Below are positions 17,720-26,956 of a stretch of 64,000 nt of DNA, one piece after another. The stretch covers positions 1 through 64,000 of the forward strand of contig NZ_JAGINU010000004.1 of NCBI RefSeq assembly GCF_017876315.1, read 5' to 3'. The position numbers and the translations under genes are program-made. How positions within the stretch are numbered: position 1 is the stretch's first letter; the number at the start of each line of letters is the position of its first letter. The notes under the pieces are model-generated. The model worked only from the letters and a program-made list of their open reading frames with translations, did no database searches and was not told the DNA's origin. The DNA is from Pseudonocardia parietis. Lineage in GTDB: Bacteria; Actinomycetota; Actinomycetes; Mycobacteriales; Pseudonocardiaceae.

Positions 17720-19153
17720 TACTGCAACGGCGGTTCGGCGTGTCGTGAGAGGCTGGTCCGGGTTCGGCGGTGATGATCGTCGTGTGGTGGATCTTGCTGG
17801 GTGGGTGGCGGCGTTGGACGAGGTGATCGCGTCGATCGGGCCGCGGTTCTTCCGTCGGGAGCCTCGCGGCCGGGCCGGCACCTACGTGCGTGGACTGCTC
17901 GCGGGGTTGGAACGCAAGAACGGCTGGACGCTGGCCGAACATGCGGGTGCAATGTCGCCGGACTCGACACAGCGGCTGTTGCGGACCGCGGACTGGGACG
18001 TCGACGGGGTCCGTGACGACGTCCGCGACTATGCCCTGGATGCGCTCGGCGACCCGGCGTCGGGGGTGTTCGTGGTCGATGAGACCGGGTTCGTCAAGAA
18101 GGGCGTGCGCTCGGCCGGGGTGCAGCGACAGTACACCGGCACCACCGGGAAGATCGACAACTGTCAGCTCGGGGTGTTCCTGGCCTACGCCAGTTCGCGG
18201 GGGCGGGCGCTGATCGACCGGGAGCTCTACCTGCCGACGTCGTGGACCGAGGACCGCGATCGCTGTGCGAAGGCCGACGTGCCCGACGAGGTGGGGTTCG
18301 CGACGAAACCGCAGCTCGGGTTGGCGATGCTCGACCGCGCCCACGCCACCGGGCTGCTCGCCCCCGGATCGTGGGTGACCGCCGACGAGGCCTATGGGCA
18401 GAACCCGACCTTCCGAACGTGGCTCGCCGACCGCGAGATGCCGTTCGTGCTGGCCACCCGCAACGACGACGTGTTGCGCAGTCCCGACGGGCACCGCCGC
18501 CAGGCCAAGATCCTGGCCAGCATCGCCGGGGCCCGTGACCCCGATACCGGCCGCAGTGGCTGGGAGCGGCGCTCGGTCGGCGCGGGCGCGCACGGCGACC
18601 GGGACTACGACTGGACCGTGGTCACTCTCGACCCCGCCGGGCTACCCGCCGGGTGGGGACACTGGCTGCTGGTCCGTCGCCAGACCGAACCTGGCGAGGG
18701 CAAGACCCTGCGGGAGTTGGCGTTCTACCGCTGCGCTGCACCGTCCGGGACGCCGCTGCGGGAGTTGGTTCGGGTCGCCGGCGCCCGGTGGGCGATCGAG
18801 GAATGCTTCCAGACCGCGAAGAACGAAGCCGGCCTCGACCAGTACCAAGTGCGCTCCTACCGAGCGTGGTATGCCCACATCACCCTGGCCATGCTCGCCG
18901 CTGCCTACCTCGCCGCCACCCGCACCCGGGAGGCCGAAAAGGGGGGCCTCCACCCGACAACGATCAGTTGATCCCCTTGAGCGGCAACGAGATCCGCCGC
19001 CTACTCGCCCGGCTGGTTCTCACTCCAGCGGCCTGCGTGGCGACCACGATCGCCTGGTCGGTTTGGCGCCGACGCCGACAACATCAGGCCCGGACCTGCC
19101 ACTACCGCCGCCGCGGCCAACGCCCACCTACCTGACGAACCGCCGTTGCAGTA
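17720..19153 (+). mobile_element. IS701-family insertion sequence (1,434 bp)
   Basis: Perfect 18-bp terminal inverted repeats (TACTGCAACGGCGGTTCG at the left) and a 4-bp CTAG duplication at 17716-17719 and 19154-19157, as expected for IS701. It carries one transposase reading rightwards. It interrupts the MHS transporter between codons 117 and 118. Confidence 0.93.
17745..18971 (+). CDS. IS701-family transposase, frameshifted near its 3' end
   Basis: About 408 residues. DDE landmarks include VFVVDETGFVKKG, VTADEAYGQNP and RWAIEECFQTAKNEAGLDQYQVRSY. The start is a GTG; no better start is seen. The frame closes at 18971 with GGLHPTTIS, but the expected family C-terminus (LIPLSGNEIRRLLARLVLTP, CHYRRRG) continues in the -1 frame to 19135. 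The switch falls at an AAAAGGGGGG run near 18938-18947, which could be a mutation or a slippery site. Confidence 0.85.
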   Translation: MRGWSGFGGDDRRVVDLAGWVAALDEVIASIGPRFFRREPRGRAGTYVRGLLAGLERKNGWTLAEHAGAMSPDSTQRLLRTADWDVDGVRDDVRDYALDALGDPASGVFVVDETGFVKKGVRSAGVQRQYTGTTGKIDNCQLGVFLAYASSRGRALIDRELYLPTSWTEDRDRCAKADVPDEVGFATKPQLGLAMLDRAHATGLLAPGSWVTADEAYGQNPTFRTWLADREMPFVLATRNDDVLRSPDGHRRQAKILASIAGARDPDTGRSGWERRSVGAGAHGDRDYDWTVVTLDPAGLPAGWGHWLLVRRQTEPGEGKTLRELAFYRCAAPSGTPLRELVRVAGARWAIEECFQTAKNEAGLDQYQVRSYRAWYAHITLAMLAAAYLAATRTREAEKGGLHPTTIS

Positions 19154-19157
19154 CTAG

Positions 19158-19769
19158 TGCTCCTCCGGCTGCTGCAAGGCCTCGCCGTCGGCGGCGAGTG
19201 GGCCGGAGCAGTCCTTCTCACAGCTGAGCATGCGCCGACCCACAAGCGAGGCGCCTACGCGGCGTTCCCGCAGCTGGGCGCAGCCATCGCATTCGTGCTC
19301 ACGAGCCTCACATTCATGGCGACCAGCCTGACACTGACGACCGAGCAGTTCATGTCCTTCGGCTGGAGAATCCCCTTCCTCGCCAGCATCGTTCTCGTCT
19401 TCATTGGACTCTACGTCCGGCTCAACATCAGTGAGACCCCCGCGTTCGCCGCTGTAACCTCCCGCAAGAGCGTCGCCCGTCTGCCGATCGCCGAGGTCGT
19501 CCGCCATCAGAAGCGGGAGATCCTGCTGGCCGGCGGCTCGATCACCATGATCTTCGCGTTCTTCTACATCGGCGTCACCTATTTGACTGCGTACGGGACC
19601 GGGACGCTCGGACTGTCCCGGGTCTCGGTGCTGGCTATCGGTATCGTGGCCGGAATCTTCTTCGCCGCCACCACGGTGGCCGGTGCGGTGCTGTCGGACC
19701 GAATCGGACGACGGAAGGTCATCCTCGCTGCGAACGTGGTGGCCGTGCCGTGGGCCCTCGTCCTTTTCC
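19158..19769 (+). pseudogene. MHS-family MFS transporter, middle segment
   Basis: Encodes about residues 118-322 of the split transporter. LLRLLQGLAVGGEWAGAVLL is the MHS helix-4/5 signature, and SDRIGRRKVIL is the second-half loop. The frame is continuous with 17368-17719 once the IS701-like element and one CTAG are removed. It ends at the CCTTTTCC duplication of an ISL3-family element. Confidence 0.88.
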
Positions 19770-21235
19770 GGCTCTTCCGGAAATGGAGTGCAGGTGAGGG
19801 CGTGAGCGACCGCGGGAGTCGGGTCGTGTCGCTGCACTGAGGCGGGCCCCGAGAAGTTGATGATGAAGGTTCCTACACCGAAACATCGTCGAACACCCCG
19901 GGGACCCGATGTCGCAGCCTACGTGCCCGCCTGCCCAGATCGTGGCCGACACGATCGTCCGTACCGTCGAGCTCGGTGTGCGGATCACCGACGCCGCGCT
20001 GGACGGTGAGACGACGGTGGTGTGGTGCGAGCTGATCACCGACGGGCCCGACGTGTGTCCGGGGTGCGGGTTGGTCGGGGTCTACCGGGACAGCACCGAG
20101 CGCCGCGTCTGTGACGTCCCGGTGGTCGGGCATCCTCTCGTGCTGCGGGTCCGGGTTCCGCGCTACCGGTGTGTGCATGACGGTTGCGCCCGCGAGATCT
20201 TCGCTCATGACTCGGCTCGCCTGGCCCGCCCCGGGGCCTCGACCACCCGGCGTTGCGCGGACTATGTGTTGCGCCGCTTGGCGATCGACAAGGCCACCGT
20301 CGCCGCGGTCGCCCGGGAGCTCGGCCGGAGCTGGGACACCGTGAACAGCGTCGCGGTCGCCGCGACCGAGCAGCTGCTGCTGCGCGCCGGCCCCGCCCGG
20401 CTCGACGGGGTGCAGGTGATCGGGGTCGACGAGCACAAGTGGGCCCACGTGTTCGGCGCCGCGGGCGACGGGTTCGTCACCGTGATCACCGACCTCACCG
20501 AGGTCGTCGCGGGCCGAGGACCGGCACGGCTGCTCGACGTGGTCGCGGACCGCTCGGCGGCAGCCTTGAAGACCTGGCTCGACGACCGCGACCAGGCCTT
20601 CCGCGACGGGGTCCGGGTCGTGGCGATGGACGGGTTCGGCGGCTACAAGAACGCCGCCACCGACGCCGTCCCGGACGCGGTCACCGTGATGGACCCATTC
20701 CACGTCGTCGCCCTCGCCGGCGCGAAGCTCGACCTGTGTCGCCAACGCGTCCAGCAGGACACCCTCGGCCACCGAGGCCGCACCGGTGACCCGCTCTACC
20801 GGGCACGTCGCACCCTGCGCACCCGCCTCGCGCTACTCACCGACCGCCAACGCGCCCGGCTCGAGGCGGTGTTCGCCGCCGACGAGCACGTCGCGGTCGA
20901 AGTCACGTGGTGGGCCTACCAGCAGATCATCGCCGCCTACGCCGACCAGAACCGTCAACGCGGCAAGACCCTGCTCACCGCCGTGATCAACCGACTGCGC
21001 ACAGGACTACCGGCCGGGCTCGACGAGCTCACCACCCTGGGACGGACGCTGCACCGGCGACGAAACGACGTCCTGGCCTACTTCGACCACCAAGCCTCGA
21101 ACGGCCCGACCGAAGCCATCAACGGCCGACTCGAAGCGCTGCGACGCAACGCCCTCGGCTTCCGCAACCTGCTCAACTACCGCATCCGATCACTACTGCA
21201 CTGCGGAGCCCTCGCACTCTAAAACCGGAAGAGCC
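19770..21235 (+). mobile_element. ISL3-family insertion sequence (1,466 bp)
   Basis: Ends begin GGCTCTTCCGG, the usual ISL3 terminus, with imperfect repeats extending about 22 bp. The 8-bp duplication CCTTTTCC lies at 19762-19769 and 21236-21243. It carries one intact transposase and sits in the same transporter gene as the IS701-like element. Confidence 0.93.
19909..21222 (+). CDS. ISL3-family transposase
   Basis: 437 residues, full length. The N-terminal zinc finger is CPGCGLVGVYRD followed by RYRCVHDGCAREIF. A helix-turn-helix and the DDE catalytic region follow: QVIGVDEHKW, VVAMDGFGGYKNA, VMDPFHVV and, near the end, SNGPTEAINGRLEALRRNA with the catalytic Glu. No disruption is seen, so the element may be active. 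Confidence 0.95.
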   Translation: MSQPTCPPAQIVADTIVRTVELGVRITDAALDGETTVVWCELITDGPDVCPGCGLVGVYRDSTERRVCDVPVVGHPLVLRVRVPRYRCVHDGCAREIFAHDSARLARPGASTTRRCADYVLRRLAIDKATVAAVARELGRSWDTVNSVAVAATEQLLLRAGPARLDGVQVIGVDEHKWAHVFGAAGDGFVTVITDLTEVVAGRGPARLLDVVADRSAAALKTWLDDRDQAFRDGVRVVAMDGFGGYKNAATDAVPDAVTVMDPFHVVALAGAKLDLCRQRVQQDTLGHRGRTGDPLYRARRTLRTRLALLTDRQRARLEAVFAADEHVAVEVTWWAYQQIIAAYADQNRQRGKTLLTAVINRLRTGLPAGLDELTTLGRTLHRRRNDVLAYFDHQASNGPTEAINGRLEALRRNALGFRNLLNYRIRSLLHCGALAL

Positions 21236-21243
21236 CCTTTTCC

Positions 21244-21608
21244 CCGTCGTCGACATCGGGAGTCCGGTGACGTTCGGGATCGGCGTCACCGTCACCCTGA
21301 GCATCTTCGGTTTCGCTTACGGGCCGGCGGGCGCATATCTACCTGAGCTGTTCCGTTCACACTACCGCTACACCGGTGCGGGCATGGCGCAGAGCTTCGC
21401 CGGAATTGCCGGGGGTGCGATCCCGCCGCTGTTCGCGGCCTGGCTCGCCGCAATGTACGGCAGCTGGGCGATCGGAGTCTTCCTCGCCGTCGTCGCCCTC
21501 ATCTCGATGTTCTGCGTGCTCGCCCTCCACGAGACCCGCAGTATCGATCTCGCCGACGCCTCGGTCGAGAAGAGCGAGAACGACCCGGAGCGGACTTCGC
21601 AGGCCTGA
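21244..21608 (+). pseudogene. MHS-family MFS transporter, 3' segment
   Basis: Encodes the last ~120 residues, including FGFAYGPAGAYLPELFRSHYRYTGAGMAQ and the final helices, then a charged tail. The frame joins 19769 exactly when the ISL3-family element and one duplication are removed. Confidence 0.88.
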
Positions 21609-21795
21609 CTCGGGTAACCAGCATCTCGCGGCTCCAGGGGCCGTTCGAGCCCCGCCCCCCAGGTTCCGGCGGCCCGCGAGCCATCTGCGAGTCGCCGGGA
21701 GGCGGGCCGGACCGCTGCTCGGCAGCCACCCCTACGGCTCCACATTCCGGCAGTTTGTGTCGTCGCCCACCCCGGGCGCAGAGAGGTTTCACACC

Positions 21796-22776
21796 ATGAA
21801 AGCTGTTGATGAACTTCGCGTTGACGTACTGATGGACAATACCACTGATATGCTATCGACACGACCAACCAACGTGCTGTCGGAGATGCAGGTCCTCATG
21901 GAAGCCGGCATGACCGAAGCTTCCGGTGAGGCCGGTTGTGCCGCGCTACACGGCCTTGGGCTCGTGCTCACCGTCACGATCGATGGCACCACTCGCAAGA
22001 TCCTCTTCGACGCCGGTCCGGACGGCTACGGAATCCGACGCAACGGGACGGCAATGGGCCTCGAGTTTGGTGATATCGAGGCGATGGCACTTTCCCACGG
22101 ACACTACGACCACTCGAACGGACTACTGACGGCACTCGAGCTAATCCGGGAATCGAACGGCGACCAAGAGGTGCCGTTCTACGTGCACCCCGGTGCGTTC
22201 GTCCACCGCGCCCTGCGCACGATGGGCGGAGCAATCCTTCGAGTCCAGGACGTGCCCAGCATTGAGTCGTTCGAGGAGGTCGGGGCGAAGGTCATCCTCT
22301 CCACAGAGTCCGAGGAACTGTGCGACGGCGCATTTTTCCTTAGCGGCGAAATCCCGAGAACCAGTTTCGAGGACGGCTACCGGAATCATCTGCGCTTGCA
22401 GGAAAACGGCGAATGGGCACCTGACCCTCTAGTAATCGACGAACGATTCGTGGTGGTTCACGTGCGCCGCAAGGGGCTCGTCGTATTCACTGGATGTTCC
22501 CACGCAGGGATCATCAACATCCTGTCCGAGGTCGAGTCCCTATTCCCGAACATTCCGCTCTACGGCGTCATCGGTGGATTGCACCTGAGTGCCGTCAACG
22601 AGGACCGGATTCCGATGACAGTGAACGCCATGCGGCAGTTCGATCCGAAGATGCTCATCGTGGGCCACTGCACCGGATGGCGAGCTGTACATGCCGTCGT
22701 CGAGGAGTTCGGCGAAGCCATCGTGGACCCGCTCTCGGTGGGCAGCAGGCACACAATCCGGGCGGCCGACGCCTAG
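21796..22776 (+). CDS. Metallo-beta-lactamase-fold hydrolase
   Basis: 326 residues. The zinc motif HxHxDH is ALSHGHYDHSNGL at about residues 99-111; further ligands are TGCSHAG (about 236-242) and GGLHL. It resembles the archaeal-type MBL proteins annotated as dihydropterin-ribofuranosyl-aminobenzene phosphate synthase-like; the true reaction is unknown. It follows the cyclase-amidase-transporter genes in the same direction. Its stop codon TAG lies inside the CTAG duplication of the next insertion sequence, so the original stop is preserved. Confidence 0.87.
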   Translation: MKAVDELRVDVLMDNTTDMLSTRPTNVLSEMQVLMEAGMTEASGEAGCAALHGLGLVLTVTIDGTTRKILFDAGPDGYGIRRNGTAMGLEFGDIEAMALSHGHYDHSNGLLTALELIRESNGDQEVPFYVHPGAFVHRALRTMGGAILRVQDVPSIESFEEVGAKVILSTESEELCDGAFFLSGEIPRTSFEDGYRNHLRLQENGEWAPDPLVIDERFVVVHVRRKGLVVFTGCSHAGIINILSEVESLFPNIPLYGVIGGLHLSAVNEDRIPMTVNAMRQFDPKMLIVGHCTGWRAVHAVVEEFGEAIVDPLSVGSRHTIRAADA

Positions 22777-24236
22777 TAGGGCTTTGTTAGGTCGGCACTG
22801 GGTAGGGGCGTTTGCAGGTGTGGCAGGCGCCGGTCCAGATGCCGAGGAGGGTCTGGAGTTCGCGGAGGACGGCGTAGAGGGTCAGGCCGGCGCAGGGGCT
22901 TTTGGGTCGTAGCGCAGGCTGGTGCAGAAGGCCTGGGCCAGGGCGGCGAGGGTGACGTGGCGGTGCCAGCCGAGGTAGCTGCGGCCCTCGAAATGGTCCA
23001 GGCCCAGTCCGTCTTTGAGTTCGCGGTAGTCGTGTTCGATGCGCCAGCGGATCTTCGCCAGCTGCACGAGTTCGCGTGGTCCGGTGTCGGCGGGCAGGGT
23101 CGAGAGCCAGTAGTCGGTGGGCTCGGGCTTGCCGGGTGGCCATTCGGCGATCAGCCAGCACTCGGGCAGGGAGCCGTCCGGTCCTCGGGGGATCTCGCGG
23201 TTGGCCGGGCGCACGCGCAGAGCCAGGAACCGTGAGGTCATCGCCGCGGTCGGGTTCCCGGCAGTCTTGCGGCTGCCGTGGCGCCAGGTGACCCGCCGGA
23301 GTGCTCGGCGCCCTGCAGCTAGGGCGAGCGCAGCGAGGGTGGACGCCGGGGCGGGGTAGCGCGGCACCGGCGGCCGGCCGCGACCGCCGTACGGCGGGGT
23401 CACCGGCTCGGCGTCCGCGGCGTAGGCGCTGGTCGACGCTTTCACCGCCAGCACGTAGGGCATGCCGCGCCGCTGGAGTTCGAGCCGGAACTCGGTGCAG
23501 TCGCCATAGCCTGCGTCGGCCACCACCGGCCGAGGGGCCAGACCCCAGCCGCCAGCACCGTCGTCGGACTCGTCACCGGTGATCTCGTCGAGCATGTCGA
23601 GGGCCTGGCGCCATTTCTCCCGGTGCCGCACCTGAGCCGGGATCCTGCTGCGCGCCCGCCTGCGACGGATCTCCTCGCTCACCGTGGGGTCTTCGGCGGG
23701 GTCGACGGTGGTGTCGTCCCAGGAGCGCGGCAGGAACAGTCGCCAGTCGATCGCTGCCGAGGCCCAGTCGGTGACCGCGTGCACGCTGACCCCGACCTGG
23801 CAGTTCCCGACCTTGCCCAATGCCCCCGAGTACATCCGCGCCACCCCGGGCGAATCGGACCCGTCCTTGGGGAAACCCGTGTCATCGATGACGTACGCGC
23901 GGGGGCTGATGAACGTCTCGGCCCACTGCGCCACTCGCCTGCGGACCTCGATGTAATCCCACGTCGAAGACGTGACGAACTGCTGGAGCTGCTGGTGGTC
24001 GACCCCGAGCCGGACCGCCATCGGCTGCATCGACTTACGCTTGCCGTCCAGCATCAGACCGCGCAGATAGAGCTCGCCCTTGGCTCGCTGATCCGACCGA
24101 GCCAGCCCGCCGAGCATCTCGCCCGCGAACGCCTCCAGCCGCGGCCTGACCTGCTCCATCTCCTCCGGGGTCACACCCCGAAGGAGATCACGAACGTCAG
24201 CTCACCAGCCGGAACGACACACCTAACAAAGCACTA
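22777..24236 (-). mobile_element. Second IS701-family insertion sequence (1,460 bp)
   Basis: Ends TAGGGCTTTGTTAGGT and, at the right, the complement of TAGTGCTTTGTTAGGT. CTAG duplications lie at 22773-22776 and 24237-24240. Its terminal sequences and protein differ from the element at 17720, so it is a distinct member of the family. Its right duplication is also the target of an IS630-family element. Confidence 0.9.
22882..24174 (-). CDS. IS701-family transposase
   Basis: 430 residues, GTG start. YVIDDTGFPKDGSDSPGVARM carries the first catalytic Asp, VVADAGYGDCTEFR the second, and WRIEHDYRELKDGLGLDHFEGRSY the catalytic Glu. It is complete, with no frameshift. Confidence 0.94.
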   Translation of the reverse strand: MTPEEMEQVRPRLEAFAGEMLGGLARSDQRAKGELYLRGLMLDGKRKSMQPMAVRLGVDHQQLQQFVTSSTWDYIEVRRRVAQWAETFISPRAYVIDDTGFPKDGSDSPGVARMYSGALGKVGNCQVGVSVHAVTDWASAAIDWRLFLPRSWDDTTVDPAEDPTVSEEIRRRRARSRIPAQVRHREKWRQALDMLDEITGDESDDGAGGWGLAPRPVVADAGYGDCTEFRLELQRRGMPYVLAVKASTSAYAADAEPVTPPYGGRGRPPVPRYPAPASTLAALALAAGRRALRRVTWRHGSRKTAGNPTAAMTSRFLALRVRPANREIPRGPDGSLPECWLIAEWPPGKPEPTDYWLSTLPADTGPRELVQLAKIRWRIEHDYRELKDGLGLDHFEGRSYLGWHRHVTLAALAQAFCTSLRYDPKAPAPA

Positions 24237-24239
24237 CTA

Positions 24240-25365
24240 GTGTCGCGTGTCGTAAGTTGTTTGACGCTTGTGTCGGTGAGAACATGGGCGGATGTCGACG
24301 GCAGCGCGACTCGAGGTGCGGAGCAAGGACAGGAAGGTGCTGCAGCGCTGGCTGCGATCGACCTCGATCCCGGCCGGTCTGGCGCAGCGAGCTCGGATCG
24401 TGTTGTTGGCCGGGGACGGGATCGCGAACGCTGAGATCGGCCGGCAGGTCGGGGCCTCGCGGCCCACGGTGCTGCACTGGCGAGGCCGATACCTCGAAGG
24501 TGGAGTGGCCGCCCTGCACGATCGGCCCCGCTCGGGCCGGCCGCGGGAGGTTGACGAGATCAAGGTCGTGACCACCACCTTGGCCGATGGCGGGACGCCG
24601 CCCGAGCAGCTCGGGGTGACGCACTGGTCGGCGCGGCTGCTGGCCGCCGAGCTGGGGACCTCCTTCGCCACCGTGGCCCGGATCTGGCGCGACTGGGACC
24701 TCCAGCCCTGGCGAACCGAGACGTTCACGTTCTCCACCGACCCCGAGCTCGAGGCCAAGGTCCGCGACATCGTCGGGCTCTACCTACATCCGCCGCAGAA
24801 CGCCGTCGTGCTCTGCGTCGATGAGAAGTCCCAGGTCCAAGCCCTCGACCGGACCCAGCCGACGTTACCGATCCGACCCGGTGATCCCGAGCGGCAGGCC
24901 CACGACTACATCCGCCACGGCACCACGACCCTGTTCGCCGCGCTGGAGGTGGCCACCGGCAAGGTCACCGACGCCTGCTTCCATCGGCACCGCCACCAGG
25001 AGTTCCTGCGCTTCCTCAAACAGGTCGCCAAGGCCTACCCGCGCGTGAAGCTGCACGTGGTGTGCGACAACTACTCCACCCACAAACACCCGACGGTCAA
25101 GGCGTGGCTCGAACGCAACCCGCGGATCACGCTGCACTTCACCCCGACCTCCGGATCATGGCTGAACCTGATCGAGGTGTTCTTCGGGATCATCACCCGC
25201 CAGGCCATCCGCCGCGGCAGCTACGGGTCGGTCCGCGACCTCGTCGACGCCATCCGCCGGTTCATCGACGGCTGGAACGAGCGCTGCGAACCGTTCACCT
25301 GGACCAAGGACGCCGACACCATCCTCGCAAAGGCCAACCGTCAAACAACTTCAAACACGCGACAC
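24240..25365 (+). mobile_element. IS630-family insertion sequence (1,126 bp)
   Basis: Terminal repeats of about 27 bp start GTGTCGCGTGT at both ends, with a three-base mismatch block after that. The TA target duplication is at 24238-24239 and 25366-25367. The left TA lies inside the CTAG duplication of the neighbouring IS701-family element, so the two elements abut. Confidence 0.9.
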
Positions 25366-25368
25366 TAG
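24292..25368 (+). CDS. IS630-family transposase
   Basis: 358 residues. N-terminal helix-turn-helix domains (ANAEIGRQVGASRPTVLHWR) and the DDE core: LCVDEKSQVQALDR, HVVCDNYSTHKHP and SGSWLNLIEVFFG. The stop TAG uses the flanking TA target plus the next G, so the coding region runs to the very end of the element and terminates in target DNA. Confidence 0.95.
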   Translation: MSTAARLEVRSKDRKVLQRWLRSTSIPAGLAQRARIVLLAGDGIANAEIGRQVGASRPTVLHWRGRYLEGGVAALHDRPRSGRPREVDEIKVVTTTLADGGTPPEQLGVTHWSARLLAAELGTSFATVARIWRDWDLQPWRTETFTFSTDPELEAKVRDIVGLYLHPPQNAVVLCVDEKSQVQALDRTQPTLPIRPGDPERQAHDYIRHGTTTLFAALEVATGKVTDACFHRHRHQEFLRFLKQVAKAYPRVKLHVVCDNYSTHKHPTVKAWLERNPRITLHFTPTSGSWLNLIEVFFGIITRQAIRRGSYGSVRDLVDAIRRFIDGWNERCEPFTWTKDADTILAKANRQTTSNTRH

Positions 25369-25381
25369 TAGACCGTCGCAC

Positions 25382-25591
25382 TTAATTGTTTTGGTATAGG
25401 TGACGGAGCTTGACGCGAGCGTCGGTGGTGGTGAACTGCCAGTTGACCTGCCGCTGATCGGTGTTGGTGGCGTGTTGCCAGGCGGCGAATTCGGTGTTGA
25501 GGGTGTCGATGTCGGTGATGCGCCGGTCGAGGCACTGGCCGGTCAGGGTCGAGAGTTCGATCTCTGGATCCGTTCCCGGATCGGTGATCAC
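25382..25591 (-). pseudogene. IS630-family transposase, C-terminal remnant
   Basis: 69 residues resembling the tail of IS630-type transposases: ELSTLTGQCLDRRITDIDTL, then FAAWQHATNTDQRQVNWQFT and RVKLRHLYQ. No N-terminal or catalytic region remains. It differs from the complete IS630-family element next to it, so it is a relic of another element. Confidence 0.7.
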
Positions 25592-25634
25592 CGGGGGAGA
25601 CCCGGGAACCTACGTGGCGACCATGTGACCCTGA

Positions 25635-26216
25635 TCAGGCCAGAGCGGCGGTGAGGAACGCGAGCTCCGGGCCCATCGCGTCGCGCTCGCCGTCGGCGTG
25701 CCGGGCGACGGCCTGCCGGTGCCCGATCGCCGCAGCCAGCAGCCGGGCCGCCCCGCGGATCGCCTCCCGGTCGCGGTGCCCGCACGCCCCCTCGAGCACC
25801 GTATGCACGGTCGCGACGAGCTCGTCGCAGCGGCGCTGCAGCGCGTCCCGAATCGCGGGATGGGTATCAGCCTCCCGCCAAAGCAGATGCGAGACCACGG
25901 CCGACGAGTCCAGCGCCCGATCCAACTCACCGACCAGGCGGTCCAGGCTGGCGGCCAGGTCCCCGGAAACGAGGACATCCCGGCCGCGGACAGGGTGCGG
26001 CAGCCGTTCCACCAACGCCTCGAGCAGGTCGAGCTTGCGGCGGAAGTAGTAGTGCACCAAACCCTTCGGGACACCGGCCCGTTCGGCGATCCGCGACGTC
26101 GGGGTCGCGTCGAAGCCGTGCTCGGCGAACAGCGCCTCGGCCGCGTCCAGGATCCGCGCCCGGGCCGGCGGGTCCTCCGGCGTCTCGTCGGGCGGGGACG
26201 GCTGCGCAGGGGACAC
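25635..26216 (-). CDS. TetR-family transcriptional regulator
   Basis: 193 residues from a GTG start. The helix-turn-helix is at about residues 20-65: RILDAAEALFAEHGFDATPT then RIAERAGVPKGLVHYYFRRK. The C-terminal domain is variable and the ligand is unknown. An upstream continuation of the frame is not TetR-like, so the short form is chosen. It is probably a local repressor of itself or of the SPW gene upstream. Confidence 0.85.
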   Translation of the reverse strand: MSPAQPSPPDETPEDPPARARILDAAEALFAEHGFDATPTSRIAERAGVPKGLVHYYFRRKLDLLEALVERLPHPVRGRDVLVSGDLAASLDRLVGELDRALDSSAVVSHLLWREADTHPAIRDALQRRCDELVATVHTVLEGACGHRDREAIRGAARLLAAAIGHRQAVARHADGERDAMGPELAFLTAALA

Positions 26217-26356
26217 TCCACGATTCTGCCCGGACCGGCCGAGGGACCGCGCCGCGTGCGGTCGCGGCCCCTCGGAACCGTCATCGTGCACTCGATCGGT
26301 GCCCTCGGTCCGCCCAAGCTCCGGATCCGACGCGTCGCCCGGCCCAACCGGCGGGC

Positions 26357-26728
26357 TCAGGATGCAGCCAGCGTTCCGCGGTGCGCGGCGTTGGCCGCGG
26401 GCAGTGCCGACGCTGCCACGACCACGGTCAGGCCACCGGCCACCCAGGACGTCCAGGACGCCCCGGTCAGCGCGCTGTAGCCCATCACCCACGGGGCGAG
26501 GAACAGCAGCACACCGAGCACACCGTGCACCCATTCGCTCGTCACCGAGCCCGGACTGACCAGCGACCACAACGACGCGGCCGCCAGCACCACACCCAGC
26601 ACGACCATCGTCCACACAGCAGCGGCATTCGTCGCCACCACCAGGGGCGCCAGGGCCGTGAGCACACCGATCACCAGCGCGGCCCAGTCCTGCCACCGCT
26701 GCCACGACCGCTGCGAAGTCCTTGCCAT
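26357..26728 (-). CDS. SPW-repeat integral membrane protein
   Basis: 123 residues with four hydrophobic helices in two SPW-type repeats: WQDWAALVIGVLTALAPLVV and SEWVHGVLGVLLFLAPWVMG. The family is of unknown function, common in actinobacteria and proteobacteria. The ATG is preceded by GAGG, and the gene reads towards tetR with a 140-bp gap. Confidence 0.85.
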   Translation of the reverse strand: MARTSQRSWQRWQDWAALVIGVLTALAPLVVATNAAAVWTMVVLGVVLAAASLWSLVSPGSVTSEWVHGVLGVLLFLAPWVMGYSALTGASWTSWVAGGLTVVVAASALPAANAAHRGTLAAS

Positions 26729-26956
26729 CGCGCTTCGCCTCCTCCATGAGGTCCCTGTCGGGATCCGCCCGGTATACGCCTGGTTGGCCGGCCGGTCAAG
26801 ACGCCTTACAAGGAGGACGCCGCAGTTCGGGCCCGATTCCACGGCTTCCCTGCCGTCGACCGACTGTGCGTGGCCGACCATCAGAACGTTGATCTCATAA
26901 CACGACTGGACGCGTCCTGGTGACCACGCCAATCCCGATAGGATGTGCCAGGCCAC

